This document shows positions 8,861-17,653 of a stretch of 64,000 nucleotides of DNA, in pieces. Where the stretch lies: contig NZ_CP108100.1 in assembly GCF_036195045.1 (NCBI RefSeq), forward strand, positions 868,001-932,000, given 5' to 3'. The notes below the pieces were generated by a model. That model worked only from the letters and a program-made list of their open reading frames with translations, did not search any database and was not told the origin of the DNA. This DNA comes from Streptomyces sp. NBC_00236 (GTDB lineage: Bacteria; Actinomycetota; Actinomycetes; Streptomycetales; Streptomycetaceae). Numbering within the stretch: the first letter of the stretch is position 1; each line of letters starts with the position of its first letter. The position numbers and the translations under genes are program-made.

Positions 8861-9861
8861 GCGTGGTTCCTTTTCGGTTCGACGTGGTGGCAGGCGACCC
8901 GGTGGCCGGGCCGGATGTCCCTGAGCGGGGGCTCCGTCCCGGCGCACAGGCCGGTGGCCAGCGGGCAGCGGGTGCGGAAGCGGCAGCCCGACGGCGGGTC
9001 CAGGGGCGACGGGAGTTCGCCGGCCGCGCCGTCGGCCACGGCCGGCTCCTCGACGGCGCCCGGGCCCCGCTGCGCTTCGGGGAGCGAGGCGAGCAGCAGC
9101 CGTGTGTACGGGTGGACGGCCTCGTGCTGCATGCCGTCGGACGGCAGCACCTCGCAGATCTTGCCGAGGTACATGACCATCACGCGGTCGCTGATGTTCT
9201 TCACCACGGACACGTCATGGGCGATGAAGACCATGCTCAGTCCGCGCCGTTGTGTCGCCGTCTCCAGCAGGTTGAGGATCTGCGCCTGCACGGACACGTC
9301 GAGGCTGGAGACGGGTTCGTCGCAGATCAGCACCTCGGGGTCCAGGAGCAGGGCGCGGGCGATGCAGACCCGCTGGCACTGGCCGCCGGAGAGTTCGTGC
9401 GGCCTGCGGTCGCGGACGGTCGCTGGGTCGAGGCCGACGTCGCGCAGGGCCGCGTCGATCCGGCTGTCCTTGTCGCGGGGGTCGTCGCCGCTCCCCCAGA
9501 TCGACAGCCCTTCCCACACCAGGTCCTTGACCTTGCGGCGCGGGTTCAGCGCGGATACCGGGTCCTGCATGATGATCTGCATCCGGGCGCGGGCCCGGCG
9601 CAGTTCCGCGGGGGCAAGGCCGGTGAGGGTCACCTCGCCGAGGCGTACGGTCCCGGAGTCCGGGGGCGGCAGCTGGATCAGGGCGCGGCCGACGGTGGAC
9701 TTCCCGCAGCCGGACTCGCCGAGGATGCCCAGGGTTTCGCCCGCCGCGACCTCAAGGCCGACACCGGAGACGGCGTGCACCCTGCGGCCCCGGCCGGCCG
9801 GGTACTCCACGACGAGGTTCTCCGCGACGAGTGCGGGGACGGTGGTGCTGGTGGTCGTCAT
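8857..9861 (-). CDS. ABC transporter ATP-binding protein (DppF/OppF type)
   Basis: A 334-residue ATPase of the peptide-importer class. Walker A is GESGCGKST, the signature is LSGGQCQRV and Walker B is LICDEP, followed by the H-loop AHD. The C-terminal oligopeptide/dipeptide domain, HPYTRLLLASLPEAQRG followed by the CRFRTRCPLA cysteine cluster, is complete. It overlaps its neighbours on both sides by ATGA and GTGA and is one of two energising subunits of the importer encoded at 8.9-14.7 kb. The family drives uptake of peptides, nickel or other bulky solutes; specificity depends on the binding protein. Confidence 0.95.
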   Translation of the reverse strand: MTTTSTTVPALVAENLVVEYPAGRGRRVHAVSGVGLEVAAGETLGILGESGCGKSTVGRALIQLPPPDSGTVRLGEVTLTGLAPAELRRARARMQIIMQDPVSALNPRRKVKDLVWEGLSIWGSGDDPRDKDSRIDAALRDVGLDPATVRDRRPHELSGGQCQRVCIARALLLDPEVLICDEPVSSLDVSVQAQILNLLETATQRRGLSMVFIAHDVSVVKNISDRVMVMYLGKICEVLPSDGMQHEAVHPYTRLLLASLPEAQRGPGAVEEPAVADGAAGELPSPLDPPSGCRFRTRCPLATGLCAGTEPPLRDIRPGHRVACHHVEPKRNHA

Positions 9862-10910
9862 ACGGCAGCCTCCTCGACGGCGCCCAGGGGGTGGTGACAG
9901 GCGACGAGGCCGCCTGCGTCTCGGTCACCGTCGTATCCGGTGAGCGGCGGCGGCTCGGTGGTGCAGTGGTCGGTGGCCATGCCGCAGCGCGGGGCGAACC
10001 GGCAGCCGGGGGGCGGGTGCAGCAGGTTGGGAGGGCGGCCCTCGATGGTGGGCAGCAGGGTGTGCGGGGGCAGGTCGAGACGGGGGACGGAAGCGATCAG
10101 GGCGCTGCTGTACGGGTGCCGGGGGCGTTCGAACACGGCCGCTGTGGGCGCGTACTCGACGAGGCGGCCGGCGTACATGACCGCGACCCGGTCCGTCCGG
10201 CCGGCGACGGTGGCGAGGTCGTGGCTGATCAGGACGGTCGCCATCCTCAGGTCGCGGGCGAGCGACTGGAGGAGGTCCAGGATCTGCTTCTGCACGGTGA
10301 CGTCGAGCGCGGTGGTGGGTTCGTCGGCGATGAGCAGGCGAGGGCCGCAGGCCAGGGCCATGGCGATGACGACGCGCTGGCGCATGCCGCCGGAGAGCTC
10401 GTGCGGGTACTGGCGGGCGCGTCGGGCGGGTTCGGGGATGCCCACCTGACGGAGCAGGTCGACGGCGCGGTCCCGGGCCTCGGCGCGGCTCAGGCCGAGG
10501 TGGGCGCGGACGCTCTCGGACAGGTGCGTGCCGACCTTCTTCACCGGGTTCAGTGAGGTCATCGGGTCCTGGAAGACCATGGCGACCTCGGTGCCCCACA
10601 GGGCTCTGCGGCCCGACGGGCTGAGCGCGTGGACGTCCTTGCCGCCGAGCATGACCTTTCCGGAGACGGTGGTGCCGGGGCCGTCGGTGATCAGTCCCAT
10701 GAGGGTGCGGCCCAGAACGGACTTGCCGGAGCCGGACTCGCCGACGATGCCGAGGGTCTCGCCCTCGGACAGCGACAGGCTGACCCCGTCGACGGCCTGC
10801 ACGGGGCCGCGCGGTGTGTGGAAGGCGGTGCGTACGCCGGTGGCGGTCAGCAGCTCGGACGCGTCGGGTCCGGCGGGTGCCGCGTGGTCGGACAGCGGTG
10901 GGGTGGTCAC
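9858..10910 (-). CDS. ABC transporter ATP-binding protein (DppD/OppD type)
   Basis: A 350-residue ATPase paralogous to its downstream neighbour. It has Walker A GESGSGKSV, signature LSGGMRQRV, Walker B LLIADEP and the C-terminal DppD/OppD region (HPYSSALIASVPRLD, then CRFAPRCGMA). The GTG at 10910 overlaps the permease stop (GTGA); longer reading frames upstream are coding shadows of the permease. Together with the DppF-type subunit it forms the heterodimeric motor of the importer. Full-length, with no missing motifs. Confidence 0.95.
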   Translation of the reverse strand: MTTPPLSDHAAPAGPDASELLTATGVRTAFHTPRGPVQAVDGVSLSLSEGETLGIVGESGSGKSVLGRTLMGLITDGPGTTVSGKVMLGGKDVHALSPSGRRALWGTEVAMVFQDPMTSLNPVKKVGTHLSESVRAHLGLSRAEARDRAVDLLRQVGIPEPARRARQYPHELSGGMRQRVVIAMALACGPRLLIADEPTTALDVTVQKQILDLLQSLARDLRMATVLISHDLATVAGRTDRVAVMYAGRLVEYAPTAAVFERPRHPYSSALIASVPRLDLPPHTLLPTIEGRPPNLLHPPPGCRFAPRCGMATDHCTTEPPPLTGYDGDRDAGGLVACHHPLGAVEEAAV

Positions 10911-11947
10911 AGTTTCACGCTCCGGGAGTCCCAGCGCCCGCGAGCCTTCTCGCCGACGATGTTGAAGGCGAAGACGGTGAGGAAGAGGAAGGCACCCGGT
11001 ACGAGCACGATGTGCGGGTGTTCCTCGAAGACCCGCCCCTCCCCCTCCGCGATCATGTTTCCCCAGGTGGGTTCGGGCGGCTGGATACCGAGCCCGAGGA
11101 AGCTGAGCGAGGCCTCGGCGACGATGAGGACCGAGATCATCACCACCGCCAGGGACAGCAGCGGCAGCAGGACGTTGGGCAGCAGTTCCCGCAGCATGAT
11201 CCGGGAGCGGGTGGCGCCCATGGCGCGGGCCGCGACGACGAACTCCCGGTTGGCGTAGGCCATCGTGGTGGCGCGGGCGAGCCGCACCATGCCGGGGATG
11301 GTGAGCAGGGCCAGTGAGAGGGCCACATTGCGCAGATGCGGCTCCAGCACGGTGGCCAGGGCGATGAGCAGGATCAGCGGGGGCACGGCGAGCAGCGAGT
11401 TGGTGGCGATGCCCACCGCCCGGTCGACGCTCCTCCGGAAGTAGCCGGCCACCATGCCGATCGCGCCGCCGAGGACGGTGCCGACGGCGACGGCCGACAG
11501 CGAGATGATCAGCGAGGACCGCGCCCCGTACAGGGAGCGGGCGAGCAGATCGAGACCGAAGCCGTTCGTGCCGAGGGGGTTGGCCCCGGTGAACGTCGGG
11601 GTGGCGAAGGCCGGTTCGAGGACGGTGCTCGCGACGTCGCGGTCCTCTCCGACGGGCAGCCACGGGGCGAACAGGATCGCGAGGCCGAGCACGATGAGCC
11701 AGCCCGCGCCGAACCAGAACACCATGTCGAAGCCGGGGCCGGACCAGATCTTGCCGAGCCGGGACGCTCCGGCGAACGCCAGGCCGAGGCCCAGCAGGGC
11801 GAGGACCACCTTGACTGGCGTCACGAGCCGGGGTGTCGTCGCGCCGAACCCCAGCAGGACGAGGCCGACGACGGTGAGGGTCAGGGCGGTGAGCAGGGGC
11901 GGTGAGCAGGCGGCCCGCGTGCGCGGGGCGATGTCAGATATGGACAC
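10907..11947 (-). CDS. ABC transporter permease (DppC/OppC type)
   Basis: A 346-residue inner-membrane permease. The N-terminus carries three predicted hydrophobic segments (residues about 18-75 and 80-95) before the binding-protein-dependent transport domain. The EAA loop that docks on the ATPase is EFVVAARAMGATRSRIMLRELLPN. About three extra N-terminal segments make it longer than typical DppC (about 300 residues), which is unusual but in frame and GC-normal. It overlaps the upstream permease by 14 bp and the downstream ATPase by 4 bp. It forms the translocation pore with DppB. Confidence 0.93.
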   Translation of the reverse strand: MSISDIAPRTRAACSPPLLTALTLTVVGLVLLGFGATTPRLVTPVKVVLALLGLGLAFAGASRLGKIWSGPGFDMVFWFGAGWLIVLGLAILFAPWLPVGEDRDVASTVLEPAFATPTFTGANPLGTNGFGLDLLARSLYGARSSLIISLSAVAVGTVLGGAIGMVAGYFRRSVDRAVGIATNSLLAVPPLILLIALATVLEPHLRNVALSLALLTIPGMVRLARATTMAYANREFVVAARAMGATRSRIMLRELLPNVLLPLLSLAVVMISVLIVAEASLSFLGLGIQPPEPTWGNMIAEGEGRVFEEHPHIVLVPGAFLFLTVFAFNIVGEKARGRWDSRSVKL

Positions 11948-12902
11948 GTCGCGTCCTCGGGTCGAGGTAGCCGTAGGAGAAGTCGATGCCGGCGTTGATC
12001 ACCACGTAGATGACGGCGATGGTGAGCACGGCGCCCTGGACCATCGGGTAGTCGCCCTGGCCCGCGGCGTTGACGACGACGGTTCCCATGCCGGGCAGCC
12101 CGAAGAGGTACTCGACGACGACGGTGCTGCCGATGAGCCGCCCGAGGCTGAGGCCGAGCAGGGTGACCAGGGAGAAGGAGGAGGGGCGCAGGGCGTCGGT
12201 GAACAGGATGCGCAGCGGGTGCATGCCCTTGGCGCGGGCGGCGAGGATGTAGTCCTCCCGCAGGGTCACGATGAGGTCGCCACGCAACACCCGTGTGAAC
12301 ATGGCGAGTTCGGCCAGCGCCACGGTCAGCGCCGGCAGGAAGGCGTGGTGCAGGTTGCCCAGCAGGTCGCCGTCGCCGAGCCGGATCCATTCGGAACGCG
12401 GGAACCAGCCCGCCGAGTTGACCAGGAGCATGATCAGCAGCAGCCCGGCGAGGAAGCTGGGCACGGAGAGCACCCCGAAGGTGCCGGCGCCGATGATCCG
12501 GTCGGCTGCCGAGTTCTCCCGGTACGCCGACCACATGGCCAGCGGTACCGCGATCAGCAGGGCGATGAGCAGTCCGAGCGCGGCGATCTCGAAGCTGACG
12601 GGCAGCGCGGACAGGACGCGGTCGGTGACGTCGCTCTGCGGCGGCACAACGGACCGGCCCAGGTCCCCGGTCAGGACACCGCCCAGCCAGTCGAGGTAGC
12701 GGGTGACCAGCGACTGGTCGAGGCCCAGTTCCGCGCGGAGCTCGGCGTACTCGGCGGGCGACCTGCCGCCGCCGAGGATGTCGACGGCGGGGTCGCCGGG
12801 CAGCAGGACCACCAGGGAGAAGACCCCCATGCTCGCGATGAGGAGCACACCCACCAGTTCCAGGACTTTGAGGGCCGGGCGGCGCAGCGCAGCGAAACTC
12901 AT
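11934..12902 (-). CDS. ABC transporter permease (DppB/OppB type)
   Basis: A 322-residue membrane protein with an N-terminal transmembrane anchor (VLELVGVLLIASMGVFSLVVLL), the family region GDPAVDILGGGRSPAEY, and an EAA-type loop DYILAARAKGMHPLRILFTDALRP. The ATG at 12902 follows GATCTGGAGGAA, a strong ribosome-binding site. It begins the coupled DppB-DppC-DppD-DppF-reductase-amidase series. The 157-bp gap to the binding-protein gene upstream contains a GTCCC-N7-GGGAG box at 13004-13020, so this part of the operon may have its own regulated promoter. Confidence 0.93.
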   Translation of the reverse strand: MSFAALRRPALKVLELVGVLLIASMGVFSLVVLLPGDPAVDILGGGRSPAEYAELRAELGLDQSLVTRYLDWLGGVLTGDLGRSVVPPQSDVTDRVLSALPVSFEIAALGLLIALLIAVPLAMWSAYRENSAADRIIGAGTFGVLSVPSFLAGLLLIMLLVNSAGWFPRSEWIRLGDGDLLGNLHHAFLPALTVALAELAMFTRVLRGDLIVTLREDYILAARAKGMHPLRILFTDALRPSSFSLVTLLGLSLGRLIGSTVVVEYLFGLPGMGTVVVNAAGQGDYPMVQGAVLTIAVIYVVINAGIDFSYGYLDPRTRRVHI

Positions 12903-13003
12903 GGGTTCCTCCAGATCTGCCCGGTGGCGGCACACGGGACTACGGGATGCGCACCACGGTGCGGTGAGGCTACGGGCGGGCGGGCCGGCCGGCCCAGGAC
13001 GGT

Positions 13004-13020
13004 GTCCCGGTGAGCGGGAG
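13004..13020. promoter_or_regulatory. 17-bp palindromic box a
   Basis: GTCCCGGTGAGCGGGAG, a member of the repeated GTCCC-N7-GGGAC family. It lies 102 bp upstream of the DppB-type permease start and 40 bp downstream of the binding-protein stop. It suggests the importer belongs to the same regulon as the steroid genes. Confidence 0.6.
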
Positions 13021-13059
13021 CGCTCCGGGGATCGCGGGGGCCGGCCGGCCCTCGGGACG

Positions 13060-14679
13060 TCACTTGCTGATCCACGCCTCACCGAAGAGGGTCATGTACT
13101 CATCGGTGGGCACGACACCGTGCACGTTCTTGCCCCAGGCGGTGAAGGCGGCGCTCGCGCCCAGGTTCACCAGGGGGACGTCCTCGTTGAACAGGGTCTG
13201 GACCTCGTCGAGGATCTTCTGGCTCTCCGCGTCGCTGTCCGCCGCCTGGAGGCGGACCAGCAGGGCGTCCATCTTCGGGTTCGCGTACCCGCCGGGGTTG
13301 CCGTAGCTCGTGGAGTTCAGGACGCTCTGCAGGCGGTGGTACGGATCGCTCTCGGAGATGCTTGCCGCACCGCGGCTGATGTCGAAGTCGTGCTCCACGT
13401 AGGTCTTCGACGTCCGGTCGGCGATCGACGAGACCAGGTCCAGTTTCACGGTGAAGCCGACCCGTTCCAGTGCGGCCTTGGTGACGACCGCCTTGGCACG
13501 GGAGACGGGATCGGTGCCGTCCATGTAGGTGACGGCGCCGTCGTAGCCGTCCTTCTTGGCCTCGGCGAGCAGCTTCTTCGACTGTTCGAGGTCGACGGCG
13601 AGGGGCTTCACCGTGGAGTGCAGGCGCGATTCCGGCGGAAAGATCTCCTTGCCGGGCAGGCCCTTGCCGTTGTAGGCGCGTTCGGTGTCGAGCTCCGGGT
13701 CGAGGGCCAGGGTCATGGCCTTGCGGACGCGCAGGTCGGCGCCGGGGCGGCCCTCGCGCACGTTGATCACCACCATGTTGCCGAGTCCGGTGAGGGTCAG
13801 CTCCCCGGGGTGGCCTGCCTTGACGGCTTCGTCGACGACGTCAGGGCTGCGCATGTACGTCAGGTCGACGGTGCCGTCCTCGAGCGACTCCAGCTTGGTG
13901 CGGTCGGACTGCGGCCAGGTGAAACGGATCGCGTCGAGGTGGGGCTTGCCCTTGAAGTAGCCCTTGTTGGCCTTGAGGACCATCTCCTCCTGGGGGGCGT
14001 ACTTGTCCAGGACGAAGGGGCCGGCCCCGATGGGCTTGAACGTCTTCCCCGCGTACGCGGCGGGGGCCACGATCATGCCGGGTGCCTGGGCGAGCATCGC
14101 GGGGAACGTGGCCCAGGGGCTGCGGAGGGTGAAGACGACGGTGGTGTCGTCGGTGGCCTCGGTCTTCGCCACGTTCGGGGCGAGCAGCGCGGTGTCGGCG
14201 CCCTTGTTCTTCTGGTACCAGGCGAGGGAGGCGGTCACGGCGTCGGCGTCGAGCGGGGTGCCGTCGGAGAACTTCACGCCCTTGCGGAGCTTCAGCGTCC
14301 AGGTCTTCAGGTCGCCGCTGCTGCGCAGTGACTCGGCGAGCTGGGGTTCGTACTTCTTCGCCGCGGTGTCGTACCGCATCAGTACGTCGTAGACGGCGGC
14401 GAGCGCCGAGCCTCCGGAGGCTCCGGTGGCATAGGTGACGGCGGGGCTGAGGCTGCGGGCCTCGGCGTAGTCGGCGATGCGCAGAGTGCCGCCGTCGACC
14501 GGGGTGCCGCCTTCCGGCTGGTCGCCGACGATGCCGAAGGTGTAGCGGCCGCGTTCGGTCTTCTGCGTCTTCGCGCCGTCGGTCTTCCCGGCCTCGGACG
14601 ATACGCACGCCGAGGTGAGCATCGCCGCGACGGCCAGGGTGGCGGCGAGGCGGACTCGCGGCCGTGGTGCTCGCTTCAT
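13060..14679 (-). CDS. ABC transporter solute-binding lipoprotein (DppA/OppA type)
   Basis: A 539-residue family 5 extracellular binding protein. The signal peptide ends in the lipobox LTSAC with the lipidated Cys at about residue 25. The mature part has ARSLSPAVTYAT, WTLKLRKGVKFSDGTPLDADAV and IGAGPFVLDKY as in other peptide-type binding proteins. The ATG at 14679 is favoured over a start four codons earlier because GGAGG precedes it at 5 nt. It heads the importer operon and sets its specificity. Family members bind peptides but also opines, glycosides or heme. Given its neighbours and the 17-bp boxes, a steroid-derived or amide-conjugated ligand is conceivable but unproven. Confidence 0.92.
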   Translation of the reverse strand: MKRAPRPRVRLAATLAVAAMLTSACVSSEAGKTDGAKTQKTERGRYTFGIVGDQPEGGTPVDGGTLRIADYAEARSLSPAVTYATGASGGSALAAVYDVLMRYDTAAKKYEPQLAESLRSSGDLKTWTLKLRKGVKFSDGTPLDADAVTASLAWYQKNKGADTALLAPNVAKTEATDDTTVVFTLRSPWATFPAMLAQAPGMIVAPAAYAGKTFKPIGAGPFVLDKYAPQEEMVLKANKGYFKGKPHLDAIRFTWPQSDRTKLESLEDGTVDLTYMRSPDVVDEAVKAGHPGELTLTGLGNMVVINVREGRPGADLRVRKAMTLALDPELDTERAYNGKGLPGKEIFPPESRLHSTVKPLAVDLEQSKKLLAEAKKDGYDGAVTYMDGTDPVSRAKAVVTKAALERVGFTVKLDLVSSIADRTSKTYVEHDFDISRGAASISESDPYHRLQSVLNSTSYGNPGGYANPKMDALLVRLQAADSDAESQKILDEVQTLFNEDVPLVNLGASAAFTAWGKNVHGVVPTDEYMTLFGEAWISK

Positions 14680-14828
14680 TGCTTCCTCCATGAGCCCGGG
14701 CCGGTCGGACCGGTGCCGGAAGGTGGGAAAGACGGGTGCCTGAAGGCAGGTGGCACCGGGGCGGGAAGGCCCGGGGCCGGAGCAGGTGGGGGGACGCTAC
14801 GGCCGTCGAAATCCGGCCGACGTGACCC

Positions 14829-14845
14829 ATCCCACTCACCGGGAA
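14829..14845. promoter_or_regulatory. 17-bp palindromic box b
   Basis: ATCCCACTCACCGGGAA, a member of the repeated box family. It lies between the importer binding-protein gene and the divergent acyl-CoA ligase. Its start is 82 bp from that of box c. Confidence 0.5.
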
Positions 14846-14910
14846 CCCTGCGATGCCCGCGATGACCGCCCGTCGCCGTCGTTGTCGCCGGGTCGTCGGC
14901 GTGCGACGGT

Positions 14911-14927
14911 GTCCCAGTGACCGGAAT
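14911..14927. promoter_or_regulatory. 17-bp palindromic box c
   Basis: GTCCCAGTGACCGGAAT. The left half is perfect and the right half has one change from the consensus. It lies 87 bp upstream of the acyl-CoA ligase start. Confidence 0.5.
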
Positions 14928-15013
14928 CAGCCATGAGGAAGAGGGCCCGGCACTGCTGACATTGGCCTCGACCGCGATCCCAGTGGAGTTCGAGACGCAC
15001 CAGGAGTGACCTG

Positions 15014-16669
15014 ATGTCCAGCGATACGGATCACCGCCCGGCCCCTCCCGCCGGAGCGGCGGAGATCATCGGCCGGCTCACCGGCCCGGGCGGCCGTTTC
15101 GAGCTGTCCGACGCCGAAGTGCTGGGGTCCCGCCTGCCGGTGTTCACCCACCGGCAGCGGGCTCTGCACGAGGTGTTGCACGCGTCCGTCGCCCATGCCG
15201 ACCGTGAGTACATCGTCACCGCGGACCGGCGGATCACCTTCGCCGAGCACGCCGCCCAGGTCGCGTCGCTGGCCAAGGTCCTGCGGGAGGAGTACGGCAT
15301 CGGCAGGGGCGACCGGGTGGCGATCGCCGCCGCCAACTCCCCCGAGTGGATCCTGACGTTCTGGGCCACCGTGTCGGTCGGCGCGGTGGCGGTCGGGTTC
15401 AACGCCTGGTGGTCGGCGCGGGAGATGGCACACGGCATCGACAACGCGCAACCGGCGCTGGTGGTGGCCGACGCCAGACAGTCGGCGAAGCTGGCCGACT
15501 GCGCGGTGCCGGTGCTGTCCGTGGAGAACGACATCGGCCGCCTCGCCGCGTCGCACCCCGACGCACCGCTGCCCTCCGCCGACGTCGCGGAGGACGACCC
15601 CGCAGTCATCCTCTACACCTCGGGCACCTCGGGCCGCCCGAAGGGGGCCGTGCACACGCATCGCAACCTGCTGGCCGTCGTCGAGTACCACCGCTTGAAC
15701 GACGCCCTGTTCGAGGAGTTCGGCGATCCCGTGGCGTCGCAGGACCGCGTCTATCTGCTGACGCTGCCGCTGTTCCACATCGCGAGCCTGCACAATCTGG
15801 CCGTGCCACGGCTCGCCACCGGCAGCCGGATCGCCCTGCACCAGGGCTCGTTCAACGTGGACGCCGTCCTGTCCATGGTCGAGCGGGAACGGGTCACCAA
15901 CTGGGGTGCGGTGCCGACCATGGCCCACCGGATGCTCGAACACGGCGGGGCCGACCGGTACGACACGTCCTCGCTGACGTCGTTCTCGCTGGCCTCCGCA
16001 CCGTCGTCGACCGCGTTCAAGGAGCGGCTGCGCCAGGGCCTGCCGTTCGCGAAGGACTCGCTGGTGGACAGCTACGGCCTGACGGAGACCTGCACCGGCG
16101 TCGCCGCGGCGAGCGCGCAGGAGCTGGCGGCGGCACCCGGGACGCTCGGCCGGCCGGTCACCGGTGTACAGCTGGAGATACGCGACCCCGCCGGCGAGGT
16201 GCTGGGCGAGGGCGAGGAGGGCGAGGTCTGGGTCCGCAGCCAGTTCAACATGCTGGGCTACTGGCGCGATCCCGAGGCCACCGCCGGCGCCATCGGCCCG
16301 GACCGCTGGCTGCGCACCGGGGACCTGGGAGAACTGCGCGAGGGCCGGCTGTTCCTCAGCAGCCGCCGTTCGGACCTGATCATCCGCGGTGGCGAGAACG
16401 TCTACCCGGCGGAGATCGAGACGGTTCTCGTCGAGCACCCCGACGTCCGTGAGTGCCTGGTGATGGGGGTGCCGCATCCGGACCTCGGCCAGGAGGTCGC
16501 CGCGGTCGTGGTGCTCGCGGCGGGCTCGACGGTCACCGAGGAGACGCTGCAGGAGTACGCGGCGAACGCACTGGCCTATTTCAAGGTCCCCAAGCAGTGG
16601 CGGCTGACGCACGAGGAACTGCCGCGCAATGCCACCGGCAAGGTGATCCGGAACCAGGTGCGCGTCTGA
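15014..16669 (+). CDS. Acyl-CoA ligase (FadD-type, adenylate-forming)
   Basis: A 551-residue class I adenylate-forming enzyme. The P-loop is [18 protein letters not shown], with SYGLTETC, the RTGDLGEL hinge region, [11 protein letters not shown] and the C-terminal catalytic Lys in [11 protein letters not shown]. It should activate a carboxylic acid as acyl-AMP and transfer it to CoA. AGGAG lies about 8 nt before the ATG. It is divergent from the ABC importer, shares two 17-bp boxes with it, and is followed by a 3-alpha-HSD-like gene on the other strand. A steroid side-chain or bile-acid carboxylate is a plausible substrate (inference). It does not closely match FadD19, FadD3 or FadD17 from memory, so no symbol is given. 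Confidence 0.88.
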   Translation: MSSDTDHRPAPPAGAAEIIGRLTGPGGRFELSDAEVLGSRLPVFTHRQRALHEVLHASVAHADREYIVTADRRITFAEHAAQVASLAKVLREEYGIGRGDRVAIAAANSPEWILTFWATVSVGAVAVGFNAWWSAREMAHGIDNAQPALVVADARQSAKLADCAVPVLSVENDIGRLAASHPDAPLPSADVAEDDPAVILYTSGTSGRPKGAVHTHRNLLAVVEYHRLNDALFEEFGDPVASQDRVYLLTLPLFHIASLHNLAVPRLATGSRIALHQGSFNVDAVLSMVERERVTNWGAVPTMAHRMLEHGGADRYDTSSLTSFSLASAPSSTAFKERLRQGLPFAKDSLVDSYGLTETCTGVAAASAQELAAAPGTLGRPVTGVQLEIRDPAGEVLGEGEEGEVWVRSQFNMLGYWRDPEATAGAIGPDRWLRTGDLGELREGRLFLSSRRSDLIIRGGENVYPAEIETVLVEHPDVRECLVMGVPHPDLGQEVAAVVVLAAGSTVTEETLQEYAANALAYFKVPKQWRLTHEELPRNATGKVIRNQVRV

Positions 16670-16687
16670 CGCCGCGCGGAGGGACGA

Positions 16688-16722
16688 CAGTGCCCCGGCC
16701 GCCTGAAGCGGCCGGGGCACTG
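16688..16722. terminator. Bidirectional hairpin between convergent genes
   Basis: A perfect 15-bp stem (CAGTGCCCCGGCCGC and its complement) around a CTGAA loop, between the stops of the ligase and the leftward SDR. No U-tract, as is usual in high-GC actinobacteria. Confidence 0.8.
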
Positions 16723-16732
16723 TGCGTGCGGC

Positions 16733-17509
16733 TCAGAAGTCGGCGGGCCCGCGCAGGGTCGCCTCTGCCCCTCCGTCGACGTACACCACCTGCCCGGTGA
16801 TGTGGCTGTTTCCCCCGGAGGCCAGGAAGAGCACGGCCCGCGCGACGTCCTCCGGCTGCAGATAGCCGTTGAGCGGCATGGGCACCGCCGCGTCCATGAC
16901 CTTCTTCATCTCCGGGTCGTCGAAGAGCCCCGCGCTCATCGGGGTCAGGACGACACCGGGCGCGACCACGTTGACGGGGATCCCCGCGTCGGCCCAGCCC
17001 TCGGCGACGGCGGTGCGCCGCGCCCACTGCGCGAGCGCCGCCTTGGACGAGGGATACAGCTGCCGCGCACGGCCGTCGGCCACGGCCCGCTCCGCATGCT
17101 CCAGGGCTGTGGTCTCGTCGCCGGCGAGGCAGGCGGCGACGACCTCCGGGTCGTGGGGCTGGGTGCCGGAGATCGAGCCGATGGCCACGGCCCGGGGCCG
17201 TTCGGCCGCGGCGAGGGCCGGTCGCAGCGCTGTCAGGAACTCGGTGGTGCCGAAGTAGTTGACGGTGACCATCGCGGTCCCCGGCACGGAGGTGCCGGCG
17301 CAGGTGACGACCGCGTCCACCACCCCGTCGGCCGCCTCGGCGGCCGCGACCGCGGCTTCGGCGCGGCCTGCGGGTGTGGACAGGTCGGCGTCGATCTCGC
17401 CGCCCCGGAGGTCCACGCCGATCACCCGGTCCCCCTGGGCCCGGAACAGGGTGGTGAGAGCGGCACCGATCCCGGAACCGGATCCGGTGACGACGACATT
17501 GCGCGGCAT
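16733..17509 (-). CDS. Probable 3-alpha-hydroxysteroid dehydrogenase/carbonyl reductase (SDR)
   Basis: A 258-residue SDR that from memory resembles Comamonas testosteroni 3-alpha-HSD/carbonyl reductase along its length. It has TGSGSGIG at 8-15, ADLSTPAGRAEA, VDAVVTCAGTSVPG with VTVNYFGTTEFLTALRPAL, active-site Ser114, Tyr152 and Lys156 (in LYPSSKAA), and a C-terminus VYVDGGAEATLRGPADF. That enzyme interconverts 3-alpha-hydroxy and 3-oxo steroids with NAD(H), the entry step for bile acids and other 3-alpha steroids. The start at 17509 follows GAGGAG. A 17-bp box lies 116 bp upstream. If correct, it supplies 3-oxo steroids to KstD and KshA. Another SDR substrate cannot be excluded. Confidence 0.75.
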   Translation of the reverse strand: MPRNVVVTGSGSGIGAALTTLFRAQGDRVIGVDLRGGEIDADLSTPAGRAEAAVAAAEAADGVVDAVVTCAGTSVPGTAMVTVNYFGTTEFLTALRPALAAAERPRAVAIGSISGTQPHDPEVVAACLAGDETTALEHAERAVADGRARQLYPSSKAALAQWARRTAVAEGWADAGIPVNVVAPGVVLTPMSAGLFDDPEMKKVMDAAVPMPLNGYLQPEDVARAVLFLASGGNSHITGQVVYVDGGAEATLRGPADF

Positions 17510-17624
17510 GACTACTCCTCGGGTGGGTCGCTGCTGCTGGCACACGAGGGCCGGCCGCCCCGGCACCCGCGGAAGCCGCCCTCCCGGGCACCGTAGGAGC
17601 TCCGGCCCACCATGAGCACCCGGC

Positions 17625-17641
17625 GTCCCGCTGACCGGACG
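17625..17641. promoter_or_regulatory. 17-bp palindromic box d
   Basis: GTCCCGCTGACCGGACG, 116 bp upstream of the 3-alpha-HSD-like gene and just beyond the 3' end of the KstR-like TetR gene. Member of the repeated box family. Confidence 0.55.
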
Positions 17642-17653
17642 CGGGGTGCGGTG

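Larger units (their letters stand above)
14680..15013. promoter_or_regulatory. Divergent promoter region between importer and acyl-CoA ligase
   Basis: A 334-bp gene-free interval. It holds two copies of the 17-bp box (14829 and 14911) and AGGAG just before the ligase start. I see no convincing gene in it; the only short frame of note is an 8-codon ORF at 14933. No clear terminator is visible. It probably contains the promoters of both divergent operons. Confidence 0.5.

Noticed and set aside
9861..11663. A 601-codon minus-strand frame suggesting a permease-ATPase fusion
   Set aside because: The extra N-terminal part is an out-of-frame shadow of the DppC permease; the real ATPase starts at the GTG at 10910 overlapping the permease stop.
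14933..14959. Eight-codon ORF (MRKRARHC) upstream of the acyl-CoA ligase, looking like a cysteine leader peptide
   Set aside because: A single Cys codon, no attenuator-like hairpin behind it, and no sulfur gene downstream; most likely chance.
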